64,000 bases of DNA from Reinekea marina (GCF_030409715.1 NZ_JAUFQI010000001.1:558001-622000), one strand, 5' to 3'. Counted from the stretch's first letter, positions 18,543-28,524 are shown. Numbers and translations: made by a program. The notes: a model not told the origin generated them from the sequence alone.

Positions 18543-19859
18543 TTAAAATACATAAGTTTGAATAGCACGAGCTGCAATTTGTGTTGGTAAATATTGATTA
18601 TTTAGGTTTATTTGGAAATCAACGGGCGTATCGCCAATATTCATTACTATCAAAGAAATCTTAAGGTCTGGTCGTTTAAAAGCAACTACTTTTAATGCAT
18701 CGCGTGGGGATGCAGAAAGAATGCGCTGACTCAACTCGGGGATAAATCGTGGCGATAAATGATTTAAGTAAAGCTGAGAAGGCTGTATATCTATGTCATC
18801 TCCAGAAGCATTGCACAGCACGGGTGCACTGCACAAGTTACCAACATGGTTAGGCCCTCCTTTGCTGTCTAGGAGTAAATTCCAGTCTAACCAGCCGCAA
18901 GTCCACTTATTAAAATCGGATATAATTGAAATACCGTAACGCTCAGCCACCTCCCATTCCCCGGTGTGTGGGCCACCTTCTTGGCAGCCCTCGGTAAACA
19001 GTAAACCTTTGTCTGGGTAGGCATCATGAACAGCTTGTACGTTATCAAATGCGTCATCGACATACCAATGAAAGCCGGCTCCCCAAACGTATTTCGACGC
19101 TTCTGCATCACTATAAATCACACGCGCACGTTGGTATAAATTATCGCGATTGTGATCCCAGCAAATCACCTTAATGTCTTTTAAATTATTGTTGAATAAA
19201 GCGGGTCCTAAGTAGTCACGAATAAAGTCTCGCTCTTCTTCGGCTGAAAAAAGGCAGCTGTCCCAAATTTGTTTAGCTTCGGGTTCGTTCTGAATGGTAA
19301 GCCCCCAAATTTCAAACCCGTTTTCCTGTAGTGCTTTAATGAATTGTACGTAATAGTTAGCCCATTGTGCCCTAAATTCAGGCTTAAGTTGTCCGCCATT
19401 ATTCATTTCACCGTTAGTTTTCATCCATGAAGGAGGGCTCCATGGACTTACGACTAACTTGATTTTTTGTCCGAGAGCGTCTTCAGCATCTCGTATCATG
19501 GGTAAAATAGCTTGTTCATAATGGTCGATAGAAAATTCGCTATCAGGCTTAGATTGGCAATCCCAGTTGCCCAGTGAAAAGTCACAACTGTTCATGTGGA
19601 TGCGACCAATGTTATACCCACTTCCTTTCATCGGATCAAAATAGTTACTTATCAGCTTAGTTTTAGATGCTTTGCTTAAACCTTGATAATTAACCGCTGC
19701 GGATTCTGTAAACGCGCCGCCTAGCCCCAAATGCGTTTGGTAACCTACGTCCGGGTTTATCGATACTTCACATAAATCCATGCGATCAGAGCGCCAATTA
19801 AGTAAAGGTAAGGTTTTTTGTTCTACGCCAGTCTCTTTGCTGGTTTGTACGCATATCAT
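18543..19859 (-). CDS. GH30 beta-glucosidase / beta-1,6-glucanase
   Basis: The 438-residue protein fits GH30 (glucosylceramidase-like clan A). Acid/base Glu192 sits in LTIQNEPEAKQIWDSC and nucleophile Glu290 in LLFTEGCQEGG; the segment VVSPWSPPSWMK is also characteristic. No signal peptide is present, so it should act in the cytoplasm. In laminarin-degrading bacteria GH30_1 enzymes remove beta-1,6 side chains or cleave short beta-glucosides, which fits the neighbouring importer and GH16 and GH149 genes. A ribosome-binding site (TGAGGATT) precedes the ATG. The exact subfamily and linkage are not provable from sequence alone. Confidence 0.85.
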   Translation of the reverse strand: MICVQTSKETGVEQKTLPLLNWRSDRMDLCEVSINPDVGYQTHLGLGGAFTESAAVNYQGLSKASKTKLISNYFDPMKGSGYNIGRIHMNSCDFSLGNWDCQSKPDSEFSIDHYEQAILPMIRDAEDALGQKIKLVVSPWSPPSWMKTNGEMNNGGQLKPEFRAQWANYYVQFIKALQENGFEIWGLTIQNEPEAKQIWDSCLFSAEEERDFIRDYLGPALFNNNLKDIKVICWDHNRDNLYQRARVIYSDAEASKYVWGAGFHWYVDDAFDNVQAVHDAYPDKGLLFTEGCQEGGPHTGEWEVAERYGISIISDFNKWTCGWLDWNLLLDSKGGPNHVGNLCSAPVLCNASGDDIDIQPSQLYLNHLSPRFIPELSQRILSASPRDALKVVAFKRPDLKISLIVMNIGDTPVDFQINLNNQYLPTQIAARAIQTYVF

Positions 19860-19928
19860 ACATTAATCCTCAAAATGGCAGGTTAAAAACTAGTTGACCA
19901 AACGAATTTCAAACACTATTGTGGCCAA

Positions 19929-19997
19929 TGTAAGCGCTTTCATTGATTTGGTCAAATGAATAGCGCTTTTAAATTGAAGCAAGTGTAAGCGCTTTCA
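19929..19997. promoter_or_regulatory. three LacI-type operators in the divergent laminarin promoter
   Basis: TGTAAGCGCTTTCA occurs identically at 19929-19942 and 19984-19997, and a shorter AGCGCT-centred relative (ATAGCGCTTTTA) lies at 19960-19971. Centres are 29 and 26 bp apart. The palindrome is the classical LacI/GalR-family site. The cluster lies between GH30 (minus) and the binding-protein gene (plus), so one repressor could shut both operons. Confidence 0.85.
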
Positions 19998-20076
19998 TTT
20001 TGGTTGAACAAGCCTATGAGCCGTTGTTGGAAGCCTTGATAAAACCTATTGAAAACAAGAATAAATGAGGTAAGAC

Positions 20077-21729
20077 ATGAAAAAATTAACTTCTGTCATT
20101 GCTATTACTGCAGTTGCTGCAGGTATTTCAATGAATGTCCAGGCCGCTCAGCATAAGCAAGGCGGTACACTGACGGTCCCTTTAATCGCCACAACCTTTA
20201 TTGAAGATTTTAATCCATTAAACGGGGTACAAGCCGACATGGTATCGGGCACGATGTACGAGCCGTTATGGATTTACAATACAATTAAAGGCGACATTGA
20301 CTATCGTCTGGCAGAAAGCTTTGAATACGCCGACGATAAAAAATCAATCACCATTAAGCTGCGAGATAATCTTACCTGGTCTGATGGCCAGGTATTGGAT
20401 GCCGATGACCTAGCGTTCTCGTTAAACTTAGGCAAAGAAGACCCTAAATTAGATCTCGCTGGCCAATGGGCCAACGGTGTGATCAAAAACGTTGAAAAGA
20501 TCAACAACACCAGTGTTAGAGTAAACTTTAACGATGTAAACACCACCGTAGATTGGTATTTGCCTGCGATGTGGGTTGTGCCTCAGCATGTTTTCTCAAG
20601 CGTTAAGGATAAGATTCTATTCACCAACCCGAACCCGGTTGGTTCTGGACCGATTACAGAAGTTAAATCAGTAAAAACCAACCAAGTAGAAATATGCCGC
20701 AATCCAAATTATTACAAGGCCGATCAAGGCTTGCCTTATCTCGATTGCATTAAGTTCCGTCAGTATTCTGATAACTCGCAAATACTGCCTGCGCTTATGA
20801 ATGATGAAATTGATTGGGGTTCTAACTTTGTAGCCGATATTGATAAAACTTACGTGAAATCAAACCCTGATACACACGGTTATTGGTACCCTGCCAACGA
20901 TCTTTGGAACATGTATCTAAACACTCGAAAGGCGCCGTTTAGCGACATTAACTTTCGCAAAGCTTTCTCCATGGCGATTGACCGACCAACCATTGTTGAT
21001 TTAGCCGCTTATGGGTACCCAACGGCAGAAGAAACGGTTGTTGGGTTAGGGCAGTTACATGCTGCCTCTATGGATAAAAAGATTAATAAAAAGTACGCAA
21101 AACTAGCCACTTATGATCCAAAAGAGTCAACCAAGCTACTTAAGAAAGCCGGCTATAAAGATGTTGATGGTGATGGATACCTAGAAAATCCTGATGGTTC
21201 AAAAATTGATTTTGAAATTATGATTCCAGCCGGTTGGACCGATGTTGTACAGATGGTGCAGATCACTACCGAATATTTAGACGAGATTGGCATAAAAGCC
21301 AGCACAAAGCTTGTGGATTGGTCAGCCTATGATTCAGCCGCCAAAGATGGAACTTATGATGTAATTTTCAATTGGTCAGCGACAAATCAGGTAGCCGCGA
21401 TTAATGCCTATAGAGAATATTATCACCCAGCACGAGTTGGTCAGATTTGGCATGCCGGGCATGGCATGGCGTCTGATGAGCTTGGTGCATTGGTCGATGA
21501 ATATGGTGTGATCGATGATCCTAAGCGACGTCAAGAGATTCTAAATGAATTGATGATCTTTACCGCAGAAAACTTACCGTTCATTCCTGTTATGTCGAAT
21601 GCAACCTGGTTCCAATACAACACGACTCGTGTTGAAGGCTTTCCAACGGAAGAAAATCCTTATGTTCGCCCAGTATTCTATGATGGCGGCACTAAGCTGA
21701 TTGTCTTTGAAAACCTATACGCGAAATAG
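20077..21729 (+). CDS. ABC transporter family-5 solute-binding protein (oligosaccharide)
   Basis: The 550-residue periplasmic protein has a signal peptide (cleavage near VQA-A) and the SBP_bac_5 fold of peptide/nickel-type binding proteins (early GGTLTV strand, LSWSDG-like LTWSDGQVLDADD, LNTRKAPFSDINFRKAFSMAIDR). Members of this family in glycan loci bind beta-gluco-oligosaccharides rather than peptides. Here the operon with two permeases, two ATPases and laminarin enzymes makes a beta-1,3-gluco-oligosaccharide ligand likely. A perfect hairpin follows the gene, which usually favours higher binding-protein level. Confidence 0.88.
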   Translation: MKKLTSVIAITAVAAGISMNVQAAQHKQGGTLTVPLIATTFIEDFNPLNGVQADMVSGTMYEPLWIYNTIKGDIDYRLAESFEYADDKKSITIKLRDNLTWSDGQVLDADDLAFSLNLGKEDPKLDLAGQWANGVIKNVEKINNTSVRVNFNDVNTTVDWYLPAMWVVPQHVFSSVKDKILFTNPNPVGSGPITEVKSVKTNQVEICRNPNYYKADQGLPYLDCIKFRQYSDNSQILPALMNDEIDWGSNFVADIDKTYVKSNPDTHGYWYPANDLWNMYLNTRKAPFSDINFRKAFSMAIDRPTIVDLAAYGYPTAEETVVGLGQLHAASMDKKINKKYAKLATYDPKESTKLLKKAGYKDVDGDGYLENPDGSKIDFEIMIPAGWTDVVQMVQITTEYLDEIGIKASTKLVDWSAYDSAAKDGTYDVIFNWSATNQVAAINAYREYYHPARVGQIWHAGHGMASDELGALVDEYGVIDDPKRRQEILNELMIFTAENLPFIPVMSNATWFQYNTTRVEGFPTEENPYVRPVFYDGGTKLIVFENLYAK

Positions 21730-21741
21730 TTAGTTGATCAA

Positions 21742-21771
21742 AGTGGATTAAAAATATTTTTTTAATCCACT
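21742..21771 (+). promoter_or_regulatory. intercistronic hairpin after the binding-protein gene
   Basis: A perfect 13-bp inverted repeat (AGTGGATTAAAAA/TTTTTAATCCACT) with a 4-nt loop stands between the binding-protein and first permease genes. It can act as a partial terminator or an mRNA 3' stabiliser, giving more binding protein than permease. Confidence 0.65.
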
Positions 21772-21878
21772 CTCTAGACCGTGGTCTGCAGTGACTGGCG
21801 ATAGCCAATGGCAGACCCTTTGTAACGATCTTACGAACTCTAATCATACCTGGAAGTTCTGTATAAGAGGAATGCGTA

Positions 21879-22853
21879 ATGGGTTTTATCCTAAGACGAT
21901 TAGGCTTTTATTTGGTGGCTATATTTGTAGCGATTACTTTCAATTTTGTGCTGCCCCGATTGATGCCTGGTGATCCTGTTGATGCCCTGTTCATTGCCGC
22001 AGGCGGGAAAATGTCTATTGAGCAGCTTTCTGCGTTTAAAGAGATGCTCGGTTTTGTCGACGGTCCACTATGGGTGCAGTACCTTCAGTATTTAAAGAGT
22101 GTACTTACGCTGGATCTTGGTCCCACCATCATGCTGTTTCCTACAGAGGTAAAGCTGGTTCTCAATAATACGCTGCCTTGGACTTTATTCTTGGTGGGCC
22201 TTGCATCCATTACGTCTATCGTTGCTGGGTGCATGATTGGACTGTATGCCTCATACAACAGGGGCGGCCTATTTGATCGCTTCATGCCAGTTTCATTACA
22301 ATTTTTAGCTTCTATTCCGCAAGCCGTCACGGCGTTGTTTATTTTCTTTATATTTGCCGTAACGTTGAAGTGGTTCCCGTTAGGCTTTGCTTCAAATCCA
22401 GATTTAGATGTTGGTTGGAATTGGCCGTTCATTAAAAGTGTGGGGCACCACGCTGTTCTTCCTTTAGTGACGCTTGTTGGATCAATGTTAGCCACCTGGG
22501 TGTTTACCATGCGCAATGCCATGGTCAATATTTTAGGTGAAGATTACATTACGATGGCAAAAGCAAAAGGGCTTAGTGATCGACGCATCATGACACACTA
22601 TGCCGCCCGAAATGCAATATTGCCAGTTGTTACGGCCATTTCTATGGCACTGGGGTTAGCGGTAGCAGGGCAAGTCATTGTTGAACAAGTTTTTAACTAC
22701 CCAGGCATTGGGCAGCTCATTATTAAATCTGTCTCCGCACGAGATTACCCGCTAATGCAAGCTACCTTTTTATTGATCGTATTGTGTGTGTTGATTGCAA
22801 ATTTCATTGCGGACTTATTGTATTTGATCCTAGACCCTCGTCTTCGAAAATAA
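21879..22853 (+). CDS. ABC transporter permease, DppB/OppB type
   Basis: The 324-residue inner-membrane permease has six predicted helices and the BPD_transp_1 EAA loop (EDYITMAKAKGLSDRRIMTHYAARNAILP). The start MGFILRRLGFYLV and an N-terminal region ending in PGDPVD are typical of the DppB branch. It is the first of two permeases of the putative laminarin-oligosaccharide importer and follows the binding protein after a 149-bp gap containing a hairpin. Confidence 0.9.
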   Translation: MGFILRRLGFYLVAIFVAITFNFVLPRLMPGDPVDALFIAAGGKMSIEQLSAFKEMLGFVDGPLWVQYLQYLKSVLTLDLGPTIMLFPTEVKLVLNNTLPWTLFLVGLASITSIVAGCMIGLYASYNRGGLFDRFMPVSLQFLASIPQAVTALFIFFIFAVTLKWFPLGFASNPDLDVGWNWPFIKSVGHHAVLPLVTLVGSMLATWVFTMRNAMVNILGEDYITMAKAKGLSDRRIMTHYAARNAILPVVTAISMALGLAVAGQVIVEQVFNYPGIGQLIIKSVSARDYPLMQATFLLIVLCVLIANFIADLLYLILDPRLRK

Positions 22854-22918
22854 ATATTCGTTTTTATCTTTTAAAAGTAAACGAGTCATTAAGTGAATCT
22901 AAATGAGAATTTAGCGTT

Positions 22919-23845
22919 ATGAAACTAATTAAAAACTTTAAGGTATCTGCTGGCCGATTTTTCAAAGGCAACCCGGCGGGTATCATTGGCGCGTCGATAG
23001 TGTCACTGATCATTATTGCTTGCTTAGCAGCGCCTATTTTAACCGATAAAGATCCAAATCGCCGAGTAGCACGGGGTCACCAACCTCCTTCTTCAGAGTT
23101 ATGGTTTGGCTCAACTCGAGCGGGCAAAGATGTCTTTAGCCAAGTTTTATATGGCGGCCGAGTGTCATTAACGGTCGCGTTTTCGGCCGCCCTTACCACA
23201 ACTATTTTAGCGTTGCTCATCGGTGTTACCAGCGGTTATGTCGGCGGGAAAATAGATGAAATTATGATGGCCATTACCAATGTGTTTCTTGTGCTACCTC
23301 AACTGCCATTACTGATTATTCTCGCAGCGTTTTTAGGCGAGGTTGGCCCCTTAATTATTTCGTTGATCATTGGCTTCACTTCTTGGCCCTGGGGCGCACG
23401 CGTCATGCGTTCACAAACATTAGTGATTCGACAAAAAGAATTTATTACTTCTGCCGAGGTGATGGGGGAAAGTAAGTGGCGGATCATTCTGATTGAGATC
23501 ATACCCAACCTTATCTCTTTGGTTGCCGGTATGTTTATCGGAACTGCCTTATACGCTATTGGCATGCAAGTCACCTTAGAATTCTTAGGGCTAGGCGATG
23601 CCTCCGTAGTGTCGTGGGGAACGATGCTGTATTGGGCACAAGCTACGGCGGCCCTTTATGTCGGAGCCTGGTGGGATTTTGTCATTCCAGGATTATTTGT
23701 CGCTTTCGTCGGTGGTGGTTTAGCGCTCTTAAATATCTCAATTGATCAAGTATCAAACCCCAAACTGCGAACCGGCACCTATATAAAAATTTGGAAGCGA
23801 ATGAAAGCTGAAATTGATGCTAAGCGAAAAGGAGTTCAGTCATGA
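22919..23845 (+). CDS. ABC transporter permease, DppC/OppC type
   Basis: The 308-residue partner permease has an N-terminal OppC-type helix (GNPAGIIGASIVSLIIIACL) and an EAA-like loop (VMRSQTLVIRQKEFITSAEVMGESKW). Its stop overlaps the next ATPase start by four bases (ATGA), indicating translational coupling within the operon. Confidence 0.9.
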   Translation: MKLIKNFKVSAGRFFKGNPAGIIGASIVSLIIIACLAAPILTDKDPNRRVARGHQPPSSELWFGSTRAGKDVFSQVLYGGRVSLTVAFSAALTTTILALLIGVTSGYVGGKIDEIMMAITNVFLVLPQLPLLIILAAFLGEVGPLIISLIIGFTSWPWGARVMRSQTLVIRQKEFITSAEVMGESKWRIILIEIIPNLISLVAGMFIGTALYAIGMQVTLEFLGLGDASVVSWGTMLYWAQATAALYVGAWWDFVIPGLFVAFVGGGLALLNISIDQVSNPKLRTGTYIKIWKRMKAEIDAKRKGVQS

Positions 23846-24834
23846 CAGAACTACAGCGCCCTTTGCTGCAAATTAAAAACGTTTGCGTTGACTACGTGAC
23901 TAACCAAGGAAATGCACGCGCTTGTGATCATGTTTCGTTTAACATTTATCCTGGTGAAACGGTGGGGCTTGCGGGTGAATCTGGCTGTGGTAAGAGCACT
24001 CTGGCGTTTGCTATTTCCAATTTGCACAGTGCGCCCGCATTAATTACAGATGGCGAAATATTATTTGAAGACCGCGATGTATTGAAAATGAACCAAGAGG
24101 AATTGCGCCGCTTTCGTTGGAATGAAACGGCCATGGTTTTTCAAAGCGCAATGAATTCATTGAACCCTGTTATTACCATTGGCGAACAGCTAGTAGATGT
24201 TGTACTGGCTCATAAAAATGTGTCTAAAGCAGAGGCCATCGCTAAAGGTGAAACATTGTTGGAAACCGTGGGTTTGCACCCTTCTCGAATGAACTCCTAT
24301 CCTCATCAATTGAGTGGTGGCATGCGCCAACGAGTGGTGATTGCCATCGCCCTTATATTACGACCAAAGCTGATCATCATGGACGAACCTACAACGGCCT
24401 TAGATGTTGTTGTAGAGCGCGACATTATGGACGAACTTTTCGAACTTAAAGACAAGTTTGGTTTTGCAATTTTATTTATTAGCCATGACCTTGGGCTCAT
24501 GGGAGAAATTGCGGATCGCATTGGCATTATGTATGCCGGAAAGTTAGTTGAATTGGGCTCGGCAAAAGACGTATTAGAATCGGCTGAGCATCCCTATACC
24601 AAAGGTTTGGTTGGGTCTTTCCCTACCATCCACGGTCCGAAAGTTAGGCTTGAAGGCATTCCAGGAAGCCCTCTGAATTTATTGGAAACACCACAAGGCT
24701 GCTACTTCCAAGCACGCTGCAAATCCTGCATTGAGAGTTGCAAATCAATAGAGCCTGAATTAACCGGGTTAACCCAGAACGCAAATCGACTTGTCGCGTG
24801 TCACGTCGTTCACGATAGAGGAGCTTCCGTATGA
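23842..24834 (+). CDS. ABC transporter ATPase, DppD/OppD type
   Basis: A 330-residue cytoplasmic ATPase with Walker A (GESGCGKST), signature (LSGGMRQR), Walker B (LIIMDEPTTALD) and the OppD C-terminal extension with clustered cysteines (CYFQARCKSCIESCKS), commonly an iron-sulfur site in this family. It overlaps both neighbours by four bases. Confidence 0.92.
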   Translation: MTELQRPLLQIKNVCVDYVTNQGNARACDHVSFNIYPGETVGLAGESGCGKSTLAFAISNLHSAPALITDGEILFEDRDVLKMNQEELRRFRWNETAMVFQSAMNSLNPVITIGEQLVDVVLAHKNVSKAEAIAKGETLLETVGLHPSRMNSYPHQLSGGMRQRVVIAIALILRPKLIIMDEPTTALDVVVERDIMDELFELKDKFGFAILFISHDLGLMGEIADRIGIMYAGKLVELGSAKDVLESAEHPYTKGLVGSFPTIHGPKVRLEGIPGSPLNLLETPQGCYFQARCKSCIESCKSIEPELTGLTQNANRLVACHVVHDRGASV

Positions 24835-25826
24835 ACGCGGCTAAGAAAGCATTTATGAGTGAAAAGCCAAGTATCTATGTTGAAGATCTCGTCATTGATT
24901 TTGCCTTAGATAATGCAATTTTTAATAAGCAATATATGAGGGCGGTTAACAAGGTAAGTTTTATTTTGAAAGCGGGTGAGGCGTTAGCGATCGTCGGCGA
25001 GTCAGGCAGTGGAAAAAGTACCTGTGCCCGAGCCTTATGCCGATTATACCAACCGACCAGTGGCAATATTTGGCTGCAAGATATCAATGTAAATGAAAAA
25101 AAGAACCAGATGAATCAGCGCGATTATGCCAAAGAAGTTCAAATGATCTTCCAAGATCCATTTGGTTCTCTTAACGCAGTACATACGATTCATCACCATC
25201 TCGCAAGACCATTAAAAATTCACCACCCGAGTTTATCGGTTGATGAAATCGAGAAACGAGTAATAGAGCTTTTGGAGCGGGTAGGGTTAACGCCGGCTAA
25301 GCAAACGGCGAATAAATACCCTCACGAGCTATCGGGCGGCCAACGGCAGCGAGTTTCAATTGCAAGAGCATTGGCCGTTGGAGCCAATTTTATTTTAGCC
25401 GACGAGCCGATATCGATGCTCGATGTCTCAATTCGATTGGGCATTCTCAATTTGATGGAAGACATGAAGCAAGATGGCATTGGTTTTATGTACATCACTC
25501 ACGATATTGCCACTGCTCGCTATTTTGCAGAGCGCACGGCCGTGATGTATGTAGGGCATATGGTTGAGTGGGGTAATAGCGATTCTGTTACTCAAAACCC
25601 CCAGCACCCTTATACCCAATTACTCATTTCTGCTGTCCCAGAGCCAGGCATTCGAAAAGAGCGCACAGAGATGGCGAAGAAAGCAGAGATACCTTTGTGG
25701 AAACCAGAAAGTAAAGGCTGTCCTTTTGCAAACCGATGTTTAAAGGCGGTCGAAGAATGCCGAGAAAGTATGCCGCCGGTGACACAGCTGGCCGAAGATC
25801 ACTTTGTTCGTTGTTACCTTTACTGA
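24831..25826 (+). CDS. ABC transporter ATPase, DppF/OppF type
   Basis: The 331-residue second ATPase has Walker A (GESGSGKST), signature (LSGGQRQR), Walker B (FILADEPISMLD) and a C-terminal oligopeptide/dipeptide-type extension with cysteines (GCPFANRCLKAVEEC). The ATG overlaps the preceding stop (ATGA). It completes a two-permease, two-ATPase importer. Confidence 0.92.
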   Translation: MNAAKKAFMSEKPSIYVEDLVIDFALDNAIFNKQYMRAVNKVSFILKAGEALAIVGESGSGKSTCARALCRLYQPTSGNIWLQDINVNEKKNQMNQRDYAKEVQMIFQDPFGSLNAVHTIHHHLARPLKIHHPSLSVDEIEKRVIELLERVGLTPAKQTANKYPHELSGGQRQRVSIARALAVGANFILADEPISMLDVSIRLGILNLMEDMKQDGIGFMYITHDIATARYFAERTAVMYVGHMVEWGNSDSVTQNPQHPYTQLLISAVPEPGIRKERTEMAKKAEIPLWKPESKGCPFANRCLKAVEECRESMPPVTQLAEDHFVRCYLY

Positions 25827-25872
25827 GTTTTATGTTTAGTAAAGCAACCACGCAAAACTAAGAGGAAAACAG

Positions 25873-28473
25873 ATGAAAAATATAAAAACAAAATCAACAT
25901 CGTTGTTGGCTATGTCAGTCGTAGCTTTAACCTTCATAAGTTGCAAGCCATTCGAAAAGCCGTTTGATCCGGATAAAAAAGGCTGGACGCTCGTATTTTC
26001 AGATGAATTTGACGGCCAGTACATTGATGACAATAAATGGGCTTTCGAGGTCAATTGTTGGGGCGGTGGTAACAACGAAGCGCAATGTTACACCGATCGC
26101 CCAGAGAACGCTTACGTAGAAGATGGCGTGTTAACCATTAAAGCGATTCGAGAAGCGTATACTGGGCCCGTGTATAACCCTGATGACCCGCGCTACGATC
26201 CTAGTAACATGAATACCAAATCATTCACGTCTGCGCGCTTACGTTCAGTTAGTCCTGTTGAGTACATCGATGGTCAACCTGCGCAATTTAATTTTGAAAA
26301 TGACTGGAAATATGGACGCTTTGAAATTAGAGCTAAGCTGCCATCGGGGCAAGGTACTTGGCCTGCCATTTGGATGCTACCAACCGATTGGGAATTCGGT
26401 GGTTGGGCGATGTCTGGGGAAATAGACATCATGGAAGCCGTTAATTTGAAATCAACTTATGTTGATGAAGAAACCGGTGAAACAAAAGTCGAAAACCGTG
26501 TCCATGGAACATTGCATTATGGTCGCGCCTGGCCAGGAAACGTATATTCAGGTGTTGAATATGACTTTGGCGATGAACGCATTAACCCTTCGGATGACTT
26601 TCATATTTATTCAATTGAATGGGAAGAGGGTGCCATTCGTTGGTTTGTGGACAATCATCACTATGCCACTCAAACGCAAGAAGGTTGGTATACCCATTAT
26701 AAAGATGAAAACGGTGTATGGCGCAGCAGTGAGATGACACCTGCACCGTTTAATCAAAACTTTCACTTAATTATGAATTTAGCTATGGGTGGAAACTGGG
26801 CTGCGAATGTTAATGAAGGCGGAATCGACCCGGCCATTAACGAAGCTGAATTGCTAATTGATTACGTACGTGTGTATCAGTGCGAAAAAGATGAAACCGG
26901 TGTCGCGTGTGGTAGCAAAGGCAAAGAAGGATCTTACACGTTAGAAAGTGGTGTGGTAGAGCCTGAATTGCCGATCGCGGCAGATTTTAACGCCGATCCG
27001 CTCGTTATCTTTGACGGCCAGCTAGCCGCCAATTGGCAAATGGCAAAGTGGGATGATGCCGACGGCGGTGATGAATACGCCATTAGAGATGGATTAATTG
27101 ATTTAAAATTTGATCAAACGGGCGTGATGTATTTATACGGCGATCAAGGCAATACATTTGATGCAACTCCCTATGGTGGCGGAGAATACCGATTTAAAAT
27201 TCGATGGGTCGATGGCGATGCGACGGGTTTGAAAGTTGGGTTCAGTAACACCGCGGGAAGTTTCGCTCATGTCGTGCTGGATCAACAATATTTTGGAATG
27301 AAAGGCGCTGAAGGTTGGACAGATGTTGTGATTCCTGTTTCAGATATGCTTCTAAATGCCCCCGGATTCGACTTAACCAGCGTTGATATTTCAGGAAAAT
27401 TCGAACAAGTTGGCGGGTCACAGCTGAACATTCAAATTAAAGATTTACAAATGAGTAAAGGAGAATACGTTCCAATTGAAACCGATGCCTACGGTTATGA
27501 GCTGGAACTCCTTACAGAAACAATAGGCTCTGGATTTGATGCCTATTTATACCATGGCTATGGTGAAGCCAGTACCGACTCTTTAACAATTATCGAGGGT
27601 GTCATGTCTGGCCAACACAATGGCGGAGGCAATATTTCAATTGGCTCTACTTCTGGCCATATTGATTTATCCGCGTTCGCTCAAGGTCAACTTAATTTTG
27701 AATTACGTATCGCCAGCTTTGGCAGTGCCGCGGATGTCTTAGTTAAAATGGACGGTGGTTGGCCAAACGTTGGTGACGTTGCTTTAAGTGAGACACCAAC
27801 GGGCATGCCTACTAACAACGAGTGGCACTCCTACTCGGTCAACGTTGCAGATTTTGTTGCCAATAATAACCGATTAGATGGCAGCGGGAATTTTGAATTG
27901 AGTCACGTTATTAACCCGTTTGTTATTGAAGCTTTCGGTGGTGGAGATCTACATGTAGACGTACGCAACGTAACGCTCACTCGCCCATTACACTTATTAA
28001 GCACTGAATTCGCAGCAGGCTTTGATGGCTTTTTATACCACGGCTATAACGAGCCTTGGACCGATACGCTTACAATTTCGAATGGTGTCATGAATGGCAC
28101 CCACTCAGGCGGTGGAAACATTTCTATAGGAAGCTCTGGCGCAGCAGTAGATCTAAGCAGCTTAGCAAACGCCGATATCGCGTTCGATTTGAGGATTGTC
28201 AATCAAGGCAGCGCGAGCGATGTGCTCATTAAAATTGATAGCGGTTGGCCTAACCTAGGTGATGTTGCTTTAAGTGAAACAAGCCAGAGTATGCCGATTG
28301 ATTCAAACTGGGTTTCTTATGCGATACCGGTGAGTCAATTTGTTGCAAACAATAACCGCTTAGATGGCAGTGGTGTATTGAACTTAAGTTCGGTCATAAA
28401 CGCTTTTGTAGTTGAAGCATTTGGTGGGGGCGATCTTGAAGTAGAAGTTCGCAATGTTCGTTATCAGTTCTAA
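25873..28473 (+). CDS. Lipoprotein GH16 endo-beta-1,3-glucanase (laminarinase)
   Basis: The 866-residue protein has a signal with a lipobox-like FISC (Cys25), so it is probably lipid-anchored at the cell surface or in the periplasm. The GH16_3-type domain spans about residues 36-345, with the catalytic motif GEIDIMEA (Glu183, Asp185, Glu188) and the GTWPAIWMLP strand. A beta-sandwich of the galactose-binding-like type follows (about 375-530), then two tandem copies of another module (about 545-700 and 708-866), each with GF-D-x-LYHGY, GGGNISIGS and a shared NNNRLDGSG segment. These are probably glucan-binding modules. Laminarin is the likely substrate; the binding specificity of the tails is unknown. 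Confidence 0.88.
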   Translation: MKNIKTKSTSLLAMSVVALTFISCKPFEKPFDPDKKGWTLVFSDEFDGQYIDDNKWAFEVNCWGGGNNEAQCYTDRPENAYVEDGVLTIKAIREAYTGPVYNPDDPRYDPSNMNTKSFTSARLRSVSPVEYIDGQPAQFNFENDWKYGRFEIRAKLPSGQGTWPAIWMLPTDWEFGGWAMSGEIDIMEAVNLKSTYVDEETGETKVENRVHGTLHYGRAWPGNVYSGVEYDFGDERINPSDDFHIYSIEWEEGAIRWFVDNHHYATQTQEGWYTHYKDENGVWRSSEMTPAPFNQNFHLIMNLAMGGNWAANVNEGGIDPAINEAELLIDYVRVYQCEKDETGVACGSKGKEGSYTLESGVVEPELPIAADFNADPLVIFDGQLAANWQMAKWDDADGGDEYAIRDGLIDLKFDQTGVMYLYGDQGNTFDATPYGGGEYRFKIRWVDGDATGLKVGFSNTAGSFAHVVLDQQYFGMKGAEGWTDVVIPVSDMLLNAPGFDLTSVDISGKFEQVGGSQLNIQIKDLQMSKGEYVPIETDAYGYELELLTETIGSGFDAYLYHGYGEASTDSLTIIEGVMSGQHNGGGNISIGSTSGHIDLSAFAQGQLNFELRIASFGSAADVLVKMDGGWPNVGDVALSETPTGMPTNNEWHSYSVNVADFVANNNRLDGSGNFELSHVINPFVIEAFGGGDLHVDVRNVTLTRPLHLLSTEFAAGFDGFLYHGYNEPWTDTLTISNGVMNGTHSGGGNISIGSSGAAVDLSSLANADIAFDLRIVNQGSASDVLIKIDSGWPNLGDVALSETSQSMPIDSNWVSYAIPVSQFVANNNRLDGSGVLNLSSVINAFVVEAFGGGDLEVEVRNVRYQF

Positions 28474-28488
28474 CTGAATCGTAAAATA

Positions 28489-28524
28489 TTACTTCGCGCC
28501 GATAATCATAACGGTGCGAAGTAA
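28489..28524 (+). promoter_or_regulatory. intercistronic hairpin between GH16 and phosphorylase genes
   Basis: TTACTTCGC (28489-28497) and GCGAAGTAA (28516-28524) form a perfect 9-bp stem, extendable by CCG/CGG. There is no T-run, so it is more likely a processing or stability element than a full terminator. Confidence 0.55.
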
